Source of the DNA: UBA668 sp046052275
GTDB taxonomy: Bacteria; Actinomycetota; Acidimicrobiia; Acidimicrobiales; Ilumatobacteraceae
Length of the DNA stretch: 5,951 bases
Assembly: GCA_046052275.1 (NCBI GenBank)
Contig: JBJOMQ010000158.1
Location: 1 to 5,951 of the forward strand
Direction of reading: 5' to 3'
Shown: positions 1 to 5,951 of the stretch, piece by piece
How the letters are laid out: the number at the start of each line of letters is the position of its first letter
Numbering within the stretch: position 1 is the stretch's first letter
Program-made: the position numbers and the translations under genes
Notes under the pieces: model-generated
What the model saw: only the letters and a program-made list of their open reading frames with translations
Databases searched by the model: none
What the model was told of the DNA's origin: nothing

Positions 1-1651
1 CGGCGGGCGGTGCATCATCGGCCGCCAGCGACAGCCGGCGACCGCCCGCATCACGTGCGGCGATGACCAGCGGCATCGACACATGGCGCGACACATCGGC
101 TACCCCAGCGTCACGGCGCCGCACGCGCACGAGCGCCTCATCCTGGTCATCGCCGCGCTCGATGTCGACGGAGATGGCCGGCCGGCCCGGCACGGTGAAC
201 CACGTGGCAATGCCGTCGATCGCCGTCGAGATCGGCTCGCCACCGGGCAGCACGCCGTCACCGGCGCGCTCACGGACGACATCGAGGAAGTCGTCGACGC
301 CGGCGGCGGCGAGGTCGAACCGGCGCACGAACTCGTTGAACGAGTCGAGCCATCTCGTCGGACCGAGCACCGTGCGCAGCATCCCGAACACCTCGGCACC
401 CTTGAGGTACGTGGTGCGGTTGTACAGCGCCGCAGGATCGGCGCCGTCGCCCGTGCCCGACAGGCCGCCGCGCACGGGCGGGGCGCCGATGGTGAGCTCC
501 TCGGGAAACTGCAGGCGTCGCAGGTCGAGCACGTCGAGGATCCGCGCCGCCGGGCCGAGCATGTCGGCGCGCACGTCGTTCTGGCCCATCAGCACGGTGA
601 GCCCTTCCTTCAGCGTCAGCTGGCCCCACGACCGCACCGTGACGCGGTTGCCGCGCACGTGGTGACCGTACTCGTGGGCAACGTTCGCAGCGATCAGCAG
701 CAGGTCGTCGTCGGTGACGCCGCGGGGATCGGCAATCAGCAGCGACGACTCGAAGAACATCAGTCCGTGGTACTCGGTGGCGTCCGGATACGCGGGCACC
801 GACACGAACACGAGCTCGTCAAGGTCGTGCTCGATCGCGCCGTGCGCCTCGTCGAACGACATGGCTCGCTCGAGCACGTCGAGTGCAAAGTCGGCCCCGG
901 CGATCTGGTCGGGCGGCGCAGCGATCGTCAGCGTGATCGATCGTCCCGAGCGTGTCGTGTGCGGCCGCGACGTGGTGACGAGGTCGCCTGCCACCATTGC
1001 GAACAGGTATGACGGCTTCGGCACAGGGTCGGCGAATCGCTCCCAGCGGCGGCCGTCGGGATGCACGCCGCTGCCGACACGGTCGCCGTTGCTGCGCAGG
1101 TATGGGTACAGCAAAGGGTCGCCGGCAAGGGTGACGTCGAACGTGGCACGGTTCGACGGGCGGTCGATGAAGTAGGTGATGCGCCGGAATCCCTGCGGCT
1201 CGAGTGTCGTGCTCACCATTCCCGGCCGGCAGGTAATGCCGGGGTCGGCGGGTCCTCCGAGCGGCGCCGTGGTGACGACTTCGATCGTCCAGCGGCGGCC
1301 GGCCGCGCCGGGCGATGCTGCCAGGACCGCCGCCGGAATGGTGAGCGCCCGCTCGTCGACCGAGTACTCGTCGTCGCCGAGTCGGCGGCCGTCGACCGAC
1401 ACCGACCGCAGTTCGAGTCCGCGGCCATCGAGGACGAGCACCTCGGGCGGACCCTCGCCGACCGGCACCGCCGTCGATGTCGCCGTGACCGCGAGTCGGC
1501 CCGCAGGCTCAGCGGCATCGCGATCGCCGACGGGATCGCTGGGAAGTCCGACATCGAGGATGACGTGCTCGATCCGCCACGGGCCGAGTGCTTCGAGCGC
1601 CCGCTCGTTCATGCGGGCCAGCCCGTGCTGCCCGTGCCGGTGATCCGTCAC
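1..1651 (-). CDS. pepN: PepN-type M1 zinc aminopeptidase (partial; C-terminus beyond left edge)
   Basis: Cytosolic metallo-aminopeptidase that removes N-terminal residues from peptides; no signal peptide is visible. The 550 visible residues match the E. coli PepN layout: N-terminal beta domain (about 20-222), thermolysin-like catalytic domain (about 223-485) and the start of the Ig-like domain (about 488 on). Seen: zinc motif HEYGH at 326-330, the third zinc ligand Glu349 exactly 18 residues later inside LKEGLT, catalytic base Glu327, and transition-state Tyr415 in TTYLKGAEVF. Other PepN-like blocks are GFRRITYFIDRP (about 154-165) and DPVPKPSYLFAMVAGD. Odd: the GAMEN position reads DATEY (290-294), keeping only Ala and Glu293, and the HEYFHN of PepN is HEYGHH. 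The GTG start at 1651 is chosen because AAGGAG lies 6 bases upstream; an in-frame ATG at 1612 has no such site. An in-frame stop at 1655-1657 bounds the frame. About 300 further residues are expected off the window. Family certain; exact specificity unknown. Confidence 0.93.
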   Translation of the reverse strand, partial: MTDHRHGQHGLARMNERALEALGPWRIEHVILDVGLPSDPVGDRDAAEPAGRLAVTATSTAVPVGEGPPEVLVLDGRGLELRSVSVDGRRLGDDEYSVDERALTIPAAVLAASPGAAGRRWTIEVVTTAPLGGPADPGITCRPGMVSTTLEPQGFRRITYFIDRPSNRATFDVTLAGDPLLYPYLRSNGDRVGSGVHPDGRRWERFADPVPKPSYLFAMVAGDLVTTSRPHTTRSGRSITLTIAAPPDQIAGADFALDVLERAMSFDEAHGAIEHDLDELVFVSVPAYPDATEYHGLMFFESSLLIADPRGVTDDDLLLIAANVAHEYGHHVRGNRVTVRSWGQLTLKEGLTVLMGQNDVRADMLGPAARILDVLDLRRLQFPEELTIGAPPVRGGLSGTGDGADPAALYNRTTYLKGAEVFGMLRTVLGPTRWLDSFNEFVRRFDLAAAGVDDFLDVVRERAGDGVLPGGEPISTAIDGIATWFTVPGRPAISVDIERGDDQDEALVRVRRRDAGVADVSRHVSMPLVIAARDAGGRRLSLAADDAPPA

Positions 1652-1657
1652 CGCCTA

Positions 1658-1663
1658 CTCCTT
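1658..1663 (-). promoter_or_regulatory. Shine-Dalgarno site deciding the GTG start of the M1 aminopeptidase
   Basis: Read on the minus strand, AAGGAG is followed by six bases (TAGGCG) and then GTG at 1651-1649. This is a near-perfect ribosome binding site at good spacing. It favours the GTG over the in-frame ATG thirteen codons downstream, which has no purine-rich site in front of it. The spacer contains the in-frame TAG that ends the upstream open frame. Confidence 0.75.
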
Positions 1664-1723
1664 CGTCGACGCCTTCGCCGATCGTGGCACGCAGTGCACG
1701 GGTGTCCGCACCTGCCCTCGCCC

Positions 1724-1747
1724 GCTTCTTGAACAGTGTGCAAGAGT
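1724..1747 (+). promoter_or_regulatory. Promoter/operator-like motif, copy 1 (upstream of S12 hydrolase)
   Basis: Contains TTGAACAGTGTGCAA (1729-1743), an imperfect dyad around a central G: TTGAACA against TTGCACA on the other strand, six of seven pairs matching. It runs directly into TGC-AAGAGT, which can be read as a weak extended -10 (TGn at 1739-1741, hexamer 1742-1747). The same 24-base pattern recurs at 3284-3307 with 19 of 24 bases identical, at a similar distance before the next transcription unit. It ends 36 bases before the ATG at 1784. It may be a promoter core, a regulator's operator overlapping one, or both. Confidence 0.5.
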
Positions 1748-1773
1748 AGTGCTGCCAGCGCACCGGTGCCGAC

Positions 1774-1780
1774 GGGAGGG
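1774..1780 (+). promoter_or_regulatory. Ribosome binding site of the S12 hydrolase
   Basis: GGGAGGG followed by CCC and the ATG at 1784. The GGAG core lies five bases from the start codon. It supports ATG 1784 over an in-frame GTG at 1736 that overlaps the promoter-like motif and has no such site. Confidence 0.65.
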
Positions 1781-1783
1781 CCC

Positions 1784-3238
1784 ATGACCGCAGGATCCAG
1801 CCACGATGCCGCAGCACGCCGCCAGCGCGTCGAGCACGGACTGCTGCCCATCGTGCGCATTGCCGGCCGCAACACCGAATGGACGATCGGCGAGCGACTC
1901 GCCCACTACCGCTGCCCCGGCACGTCGATCGCCGTGATGAGGGACGGGCACATCGACTGGGTGGGCGGCTACGGACACCTCGACGCCGACGGCCGGTCGA
2001 GCGACGGCGAGCACCGCTCGCTGGATCCGTGCGGGCCGGACACCATCTACATGGTTGCCTCGTGCAGCAAGCCGCTCGCCGCGCTCGTGGTGCTGCAGCA
2101 GGTGGAACGCGGCGTGCTCGACCTCGATGTGCCCGTCAACCGCTACCTGCAGCGGTGGCAGGTGCCCGACAACGACCTCACGGCCTCTCACCCCGTGACG
2201 CTGCGCCGGTGCCTCAGCCACACGGCAGGACTCACGGTGAACGGATGGGGCGTCGTGCCGCGCGATGGCTCACCGGTGCCGACCGTGCTCGACCTGCTCG
2301 ACGGCCGTCCGCCGTCGAAGATGCCCGCAGTCGTGGTCGACCGCCCCTACGACGGCACCAACCGGTACTCCGGCGGCGGCTATCTGATCGCGCAGCTCGT
2401 CGTCGAGGACGTGCTCGGACGCGACTTCGCCGACATCGCCGACGAGACGGTGTTCGGTCCGCTCGGGATGACCCGCAGCACGTATCGCCATCCGCTGCCG
2501 ACGTCGCTCCAGCACGATGTTGCGTCGGGGCACGGCGACAGCGGACGGCCAGCACCGGGCGGATGGATGCTCTCGCCCGAGAAGGCGGCAGGCGGCCTCT
2601 TCAGCACTGCGCGCGACTACGCCACCTTCCTGCTCGCCGTACGCGCTGCCGTCCGCGGCGAGGCCAGCGCAGTGCTGGGCCGGTCGCTCGCCGGCGAGAT
2701 GGTGACCCGTCACGACCGCAGCGCGTTCGGTCTCGGCTTCCGGGTGCTCGGCGACGGAGCCACGCACCGCATCAACCACGGCGGCTCGAACGACGGCTAT
2801 CAGAGCGAGACCGACCTCTACCTCGAGTCGGGCGATGGAGCCGTCGTGCTCACCAATGCCACGTCGGGGCTGCTGCTGTTCCGCGAGGTGCTCAACGGCA
2901 TCGCCGCCGCCTATGACTGGCCCGGCTACATGCCCGAGCCCAAGCAGCTCGCCACCCTCACCGATACCGACCTGCAGCGCTACGCAGGCGAGTACCGCAT
3001 CGTCGCCGGCATCGAGATGCCGCTCATCCGCGTGTGGGCCGAGGGCGGGCGGCTGTTCAACGAGGTGCCCGGCCTGCGCTTCGGCGTCCAGGAGGTGTTC
3101 TGCGACGTGCACGGCGTGCTCTTCAGCCAGGCCGGCCCGTTCGAGACCCACGTGACCTTCGGACCCGACGGGCTGGCATCGGAACTGTCGGTGCGGGAGG
3201 GCGACGTCGACGTGCTGCGCGCCGTGCGCGCCAGCTGA
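1784..3238 (+). CDS. S12-family serine hydrolase (beta-lactamase/DD-peptidase fold) with C-terminal accessory domain
   Basis: A 484-residue active-site serine hydrolase of the class C beta-lactamase/D-aminopeptidase/esterase superfamily (Pfam Beta-lactamase). Seen: nucleophile motif S93-C-S-K96 in MVASCSKPLAAL; second motif Y195-S-G in NRYSGGGYLIAQ, where classic enzymes have YxN; third motif H332-G-G in INHGGSNDGY, replacing KTG, as is usual in non-beta-lactamase members. After the catalytic domain (about 30-375), a roughly 95-residue beta-rich tail begins near residue 390 with LQRYAGEYRI, resembling the small barrel-like domains that follow this fold in many peptidases. No signal peptide or membrane segment, so a cytoplasmic role is inferred. 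ATG 1784 is chosen for its GGGAGGG site. It stands between an M1 aminopeptidase and a peptide importer, which suggests peptide or modified-peptide hydrolysis. True substrate (D-peptide, ester or amide) is unknown; beta-lactam resistance is unlikely. Confidence 0.88.
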   Translation: MTAGSSHDAAARRQRVEHGLLPIVRIAGRNTEWTIGERLAHYRCPGTSIAVMRDGHIDWVGGYGHLDADGRSSDGEHRSLDPCGPDTIYMVASCSKPLAALVVLQQVERGVLDLDVPVNRYLQRWQVPDNDLTASHPVTLRRCLSHTAGLTVNGWGVVPRDGSPVPTVLDLLDGRPPSKMPAVVVDRPYDGTNRYSGGGYLIAQLVVEDVLGRDFADIADETVFGPLGMTRSTYRHPLPTSLQHDVASGHGDSGRPAPGGWMLSPEKAAGGLFSTARDYATFLLAVRAAVRGEASAVLGRSLAGEMVTRHDRSAFGLGFRVLGDGATHRINHGGSNDGYQSETDLYLESGDGAVVLTNATSGLLLFREVLNGIAAAYDWPGYMPEPKQLATLTDTDLQRYAGEYRIVAGIEMPLIRVWAEGGRLFNEVPGLRFGVQEVFCDVHGVLFSQAGPFETHVTFGPDGLASELSVREGDVDVLRAVRAS

Positions 3239-3245
3239 GCAGCCG

Positions 3246-3285
3246 GCCCGCCTGCCCCGAGTCCACCGCCACTCGGTGTGCGGGC
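3246..3285 (+). terminator. Nested stem-loop after the S12 hydrolase; possible terminator
   Basis: Outer stem GCCCGC (3246-3251) pairs with GCGGGC (3280-3285). Inner stem CCGAGT (3257-3262) pairs with ACTCGG (3271-3276) around an 8-base loop. The two stems are separated by an asymmetric internal loop of five and three bases. It starts 7 bases after the hydrolase stop. No T-run follows; instead the promoter-like motif begins within its last two bases. It could be a terminator without a U-tract, as is common in actinobacteria, or a structure affecting the next promoter. Confidence 0.45.
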
Positions 3286-3307
3286 TACTTGTACAGCGTG
3301 CAATAAT
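3284..3307 (+). promoter_or_regulatory. Promoter/operator-like motif, copy 2 (upstream of binding protein)
   Basis: TTGTACAGCGTGCAA (3289-3303) followed by TAAT. It matches copy 1 at 19 of 24 aligned positions. The 15-base dyad is weaker here (five of seven pairs). TGC-AATAAT (3299-3307) reads as a good extended -10: TGn plus a hexamer matching TATAAT at five of six positions. No -35 was seen at the usual distance. A start near 3314 would give a leader of about 39 bases before ATG 3353. It shares its first two bases with the foot of the preceding stem-loop. Confidence 0.55.
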
Positions 3308-3315
3308 CACCCCGT

Positions 3316-3328
3316 CCCGCACGGCGGG
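3316..3328 (+). other. Small hairpin in the presumed leader of the binding-protein mRNA
   Basis: CCCGC (3316-3320), loop ACG, GCGGG (3324-3328). It is a 5-bp perfect stem with a three-base loop, about 12 bases before the ribosome binding site and just after the presumed transcription start. In such GC-rich DNA a stem this short may be chance. Confidence 0.25.
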
Positions 3329-3339
3329 CGCGCACAGTT

Positions 3340-3345
3340 GGGGGG
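3340..3345 (+). promoter_or_regulatory. G-run ribosome binding site of the binding protein
   Basis: Six consecutive G bases, then seven bases, then the ATG at 3353. It can pair with the CCUCC of 16S rRNA through one G-U pair. It is the only purine-rich site near a plausible start and fixes the start just before a well-formed lipoprotein leader. An earlier in-frame ATG at 3278 lies inside the stem-loop and ahead of the promoter motif. Confidence 0.6.
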
Positions 3346-3352
3346 TCCTCAC

Positions 3353-5059
3353 ATGGGTCGCAGTCACGTTCGCAGCACAGCCGGCACGTCGTCGCCGGCG
3401 CCGCTCAGCCGCCGGCGCCTCATCGGCCTCGCCGGTCTGGCCGCACTGGCGTCGGTCGCCGCGTGCGGCGGCAACGACCCGAACGCCGCCACCACCACCG
3501 TGGCCATGGCACCGGGCACCACCGAGGCGCCGGTGTTCACCAATCCCTCCACCACCGTCGACCCGTCGCTCAACCCCGTCAGCGGAGGCTCGCTCATCGT
3601 CGGCCTCGACGCAGAGTCGCCCGGCTACCACCCGCACGTCGACCCGTGGGGCAACGGTGGCCACGTCGTCGCCAAGGCGATCTTCGACTCGCTTGCGTCG
3701 TACGACGCCGCCGGCAAGGTCGTGCCCTACCTCGCTGAGTCGATCGAGGCCAATGCTGATGCCACCGTCTGGACCATCACCCTTCGCGACGGCATCGAGT
3801 TCCACAACGGCGAGGCACTCGACGCAGAAGCCGTCCGCCTCAACTTCGCCGCCGTGCAGGCCAGCCCCGCCTACAGCTCGCAGTTGCAACTGCTGGCGTC
3901 GATGACGGTCGTCGACCCGCTCACCCTCGAGCTCACGATGTCGGCACCCTGGTCGACCTTCCCCAACTCGCTCACCGGCGACATCGGCACCCAGGTCGGC
4001 TACATGGCCGCCCCGGCGATGCTCGCCGACCCCCAGGGTGGACGGGCGCCCATCGGCACCGGCCCGTTCAAGTTCGTGGAATGGGTGCCCGACGACCACC
4101 TCACCGTCGAGCGCTTCGACGGCTACTGGCAGGCACCGGCATGGCTCGACACCGTCGAGTTCCGCCCGATCCCCGACTCGACGAGTCGCAAGGCCGCCTT
4201 CGACGCCGGCGACATCGACGTGTACTACACCGCCGACACCTCCGACATCACCGCCTACCTCGAGCAGCAGGCGGCGGGCGACCTCACCGTCACGATCGGC
4301 GCGCCGAGCGAGCCCGACATGGTGATGCTCAACACCCGCAAGGCCCCGCTCGACGACGTGCGTGTGCGTCGCGCCCTCGCCATGTCGGTCGACATCGACC
4401 GCCTCTACGACTACCTCGATGCAACCGGCGTGAAGCAGAAGCTCACCGGCCCGTACGCGGCCTCCTCGTTCTGGTTCGCCGAGAGCAACTACCCCGAGTA
4501 CGACCCGGCTGGCGCCAAGGCGCTCATCGACGAGTACGTCGCCGAGAAGGGCACGCCCGTCGAGATCGAGTTCGCAGGCGGCCAGGATCCGTTCATCACC
4601 AGCTACCAGGAGCTGTTCCAGTCGATGTGGGCCGAGATCGGCGTCACCGCCAACATCGTCTCGCGCGCCCAGGGAGAGAACATCGCCGCCGTGATCGCCG
4701 GCGAGTACCAGGTGATCCTGTGGGGCGGCGTCGGCGGCGGAGATCCCGACGCCGACTACGGCGACTTCCACTCGGGCACCGGCCTCAACCTCGCAGGCTT
4801 CAGCACGCCCGAGATGGACGCCGCGCTCGACGAAGGCCGCCGCCTCACCGATCCCGAGGCCCGCAAGGAGCAGTATGCGATCGTGCAGCAGATCCTCGGC
4901 GACAACGTGCCCTACATCTGGACCGGCACCAACCAGTTCGCCGTGATCACGCCGCCGACGGTGCTGGGCATGGGCGGCTTCCTGCTGCCTGACGGCTCGG
5001 CTGGCCAGTCGATCACCGGCGGCCGGTTCTTCCTCAAGGACGTCTGGCTGCTGCAGTGA
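3353..5059 (+). CDS. Peptide-type ABC importer substrate-binding lipoprotein (family 5, DppA/OppA-like)
   Basis: A 568-residue extracellular binding protein that would capture a peptide or similar ligand for the adjacent permease. The leader carries a twin-arginine-like motif SRRRLIG (19-25), a hydrophobic stretch and a lipobox VAAC with Cys38 as the predicted lipid anchor, followed by a Thr/Pro-rich linker to about residue 76. The family-5 domain (SBP_bac_5) fills about 77-560. Recognisable family blocks are the YDAAGKVVPYLAES segment, WTITLRDGIEFHNGEALDA (F150, H151, N152, G153), GTGPFKFVEW (G235 on) and the segment with MLNTRKAPLDDVRVRRALAM. Length is normal for the family. Its stop overlaps the permease start by 4 bases, so the two are translationally coupled. 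The family also carries nickel, heme, glutathione and opines, so ligand identity is not settled; peptide is favoured by the hydrolase and aminopeptidase nearby. Confidence 0.92.
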   Translation: MGRSHVRSTAGTSSPAPLSRRRLIGLAGLAALASVAACGGNDPNAATTTVAMAPGTTEAPVFTNPSTTVDPSLNPVSGGSLIVGLDAESPGYHPHVDPWGNGGHVVAKAIFDSLASYDAAGKVVPYLAESIEANADATVWTITLRDGIEFHNGEALDAEAVRLNFAAVQASPAYSSQLQLLASMTVVDPLTLELTMSAPWSTFPNSLTGDIGTQVGYMAAPAMLADPQGGRAPIGTGPFKFVEWVPDDHLTVERFDGYWQAPAWLDTVEFRPIPDSTSRKAAFDAGDIDVYYTADTSDITAYLEQQAAGDLTVTIGAPSEPDMVMLNTRKAPLDDVRVRRALAMSVDIDRLYDYLDATGVKQKLTGPYAASSFWFAESNYPEYDPAGAKALIDEYVAEKGTPVEIEFAGGQDPFITSYQELFQSMWAEIGVTANIVSRAQGENIAAVIAGEYQVILWGGVGGGDPDADYGDFHSGTGLNLAGFSTPEMDAALDEGRRLTDPEARKEQYAIVQQILGDNVPYIWTGTNQFAVITPPTVLGMGGFLLPDGSAGQSITGGRFFLKDVWLLQ

Positions 5060-5951
5060 GACCGCTCGGCGTCCGGCTGCTGCGACTCGTCGCGGTGCTG
5101 CTCGCCGTGACGGCTGCGTCATTCGCCATGATCAGCCTGCTCCCAGGCGACATGGTCACCACCGTGCTCGGGGCAAACGCCACCGAGGACGACCGTGCAG
5201 CCGTCCGCGCCGAACTGCGCCTCGACGATCCGCTTCCAGTCCGGTACGCCCGCTGGGTCGGCGATGCCGTCACCGGCGATCTCGGCCAGAGCTATCGCAC
5301 ACGCCAGCCCATCGCCGAGGCACTGGGCGAGCGGCTCGGCGTGACGCTGCAACTGGTCGTGCTCTCGCAGCTGATCGCCTTGGCGCTCGCGGTGCCGATG
5401 GCCATCTTCGGCGCACTTCGACCGGGGTCATGGCTCGACCGCGCCATCAGCGCCGTGCAGCTCGGACTCATCGCCACGCCCGGCTACCTCGTCGCGATTG
5501 CGCTCATCGCAGTGTTCGCTGTCCAGCTCGGGTGGTTCGACACCACCGGCTACGTGCCGCTGTCGGAGAACCCCCTCGGAAATCTGAAGTCGCTGCTCCT
5601 GCCCGCACTCGCACTCGGCCTCGAGCCGGTGGCCCTCTATGCCCGCGTGCTGCGCACCGACCTCATCAACACCTTCGACCAGGACTTCGTGTGGTTCGCC
5701 CGCGCCAAGGGCAACCCGACGAAGCGGATCGTGCTTCGCCATGCGCTGCGGCCGTCGTCGATCGGCGTCGTCACGCTTGCTGGCATCACGCTCGGGCGCA
5801 TGATCGGCGGCACTGTGCTCGTCGAGTCGATCTTCGCCCTGCCCGGCCTCGGCCGATTCACGATCGACGCGATCAGCAACCGCGACTTCATGGCACTGCA
5901 GGGCGCTGTCGTGGTGCTCACTGTGGGCTTCGTCATCGTGAACTTCGCCGT
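5056..5951 (+). CDS. DppB/OppB-type ABC importer permease (partial; runs off right edge)
   Basis: Integral membrane permease, first of the expected pair, forming the transport channel for the ligand delivered by the binding protein. It starts at GTG 5056 inside the GTGA shared with the preceding stop, and 298 residues are visible. Seen: an N-terminal membrane helix (about 8-29) ending in LLPGD, the family's conserved extracellular segment LRLDDPLPVRYARWVGD with TGDLGQS, then further helices at about 96-120, 134-160, 180-202, 235-258 and 283 onward. The cytoplasmic coupling (EAA) loop that contacts the ATPase reads FARAKGNPTKRIVLRHALRP (Ala215 to Gly219 at its core), and VESIFALPGLGRF (from 256) is the usual DppB signature. 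About 15-30 residues should be missing. A DppC-type permease and ATPases are expected next; none is visible here. Confidence 0.92.
   Translation, partial: MRPLGVRLLRLVAVLLAVTAASFAMISLLPGDMVTTVLGANATEDDRAAVRAELRLDDPLPVRYARWVGDAVTGDLGQSYRTRQPIAEALGERLGVTLQLVVLSQLIALALAVPMAIFGALRPGSWLDRAISAVQLGLIATPGYLVAIALIAVFAVQLGWFDTTGYVPLSENPLGNLKSLLLPALALGLEPVALYARVLRTDLINTFDQDFVWFARAKGNPTKRIVLRHALRPSSIGVVTLAGITLGRMIGGTVLVESIFALPGLGRFTIDAISNRDFMALQGAVVVLTVGFVIVNFA

Larger units (their letters stand above)
1652..1783. other. Divergent intergenic region between aminopeptidase and serine hydrolase
   Basis: A 132-bp spacer between two genes transcribed away from each other. It holds the aminopeptidase ribosome binding site, the dyad/promoter-like motif at 1724-1747 and the hydrolase ribosome binding site at 1774-1780. 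Reading the minus strand I found no convincing -10/-35 pair for the aminopeptidase, so the position of its promoter is open. The dyad is the only strong candidate for a shared control site. Confidence 0.6.

Noticed and set aside
83..1012. A 309-codon plus-strand open frame opposite the aminopeptidase
   Set aside because: It lies wholly antisense to conserved M1 catalytic sequence, and its His/Arg/Val-rich translation resembles no protein family.
1684..1699. Short inverted repeat GCAC/GTGC in the divergent spacer
   Set aside because: Only four base pairs around a three-base loop; expected by chance at this base composition.
1061..1732. Plus-strand open frame of 223 codons reaching into the divergent spacer
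   Set aside because: It overlaps the N-terminal domain of the aminopeptidase in antisense and is Arg-rich without motifs, typical of a shadow frame in GC-rich DNA.
1736..1783. Alternative GTG start extending the S12 hydrolase by 16 residues
   Set aside because: It overlaps the promoter-like motif and has no ribosome binding site, while ATG 1784 has GGGAGGG just upstream.
3278..3352. Alternative ATG start extending the binding protein by 25 residues
   Set aside because: It falls inside the stem-loop and before the promoter-like motif, and would bury the lipoprotein leader behind a non-signal-like extension.
2270..5122. A 950-codon open frame on the minus strand, antisense to the hydrolase and the binding protein
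   Set aside because: It is a shadow frame produced by strong third-position GC bias. Its translation is repetitive Val/Gly/Arg/Asp/His-rich sequence with no recognisable motif, it crosses the intergenic spacer, and both sense genes under it are clear family members.
5119..5951. Several minus-strand open frames of 60-100 codons under the permease
   Set aside because: They are antisense to a permease with clear membrane helices and signature motifs, and none shows a ribosome binding site or domain.

Overview
The window is high-GC DNA, roughly two-thirds G+C by eye. Coding frames favour G or C at the third codon position, GTG starts are used, and the transported lipoprotein has a twin-arginine-like leader. 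This fits an actinobacterium (Actinomycetota). An Acidimicrobiia-like lineage is a guess; there is no rRNA or other phylogenetic marker to fix it.

Layout: four protein-coding genes fill almost the whole window, two of them cut by its edges. On the minus strand, 1-1651 holds the first 550 residues of an M1-family zinc aminopeptidase of the PepN type. Its C-terminal part lies beyond the left edge. A 132-bp divergent spacer (1652-1783) follows. On the plus strand are an S12-type serine hydrolase of the beta-lactamase/DD-peptidase fold (1784-3238), a 114-bp spacer with a nested stem-loop and a promoter-like motif, and then the start of a peptide-type ABC importer: a family-5 solute-binding lipoprotein (3353-5059) and, overlapping it by 4 bp, a DppB/OppB-type permease (5056 to beyond the right edge). 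No tRNA, rRNA, CRISPR array, insertion sequence or long repeat was seen. No gene-free stretch exceeds about 130 bp.

How it fits together: the binding protein would capture a peptide-like ligand outside the cell and deliver it to the permease; a second permease and the ATPases are expected just past the right edge. The S12 hydrolase has no export signal, so it would act in the cytoplasm on an amide or ester substrate. The divergent PepN-like enzyme would trim amino acids from peptides. The cassette therefore looks like peptide uptake and degradation, but the real substrate cannot be read from the sequence.

Most notable observations: (1) a near-identical 24-bp motif, containing an imperfect 15-bp dyad, lies 36-45 bp before the starts of both the hydrolase and the binding protein, suggesting shared control or a shared promoter type; (2) the aminopeptidase keeps every zinc and catalytic residue but has lost the canonical GAMEN exopeptidase motif, reading DATEY instead. 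I see no clear evidence of a wholly new biological system here.
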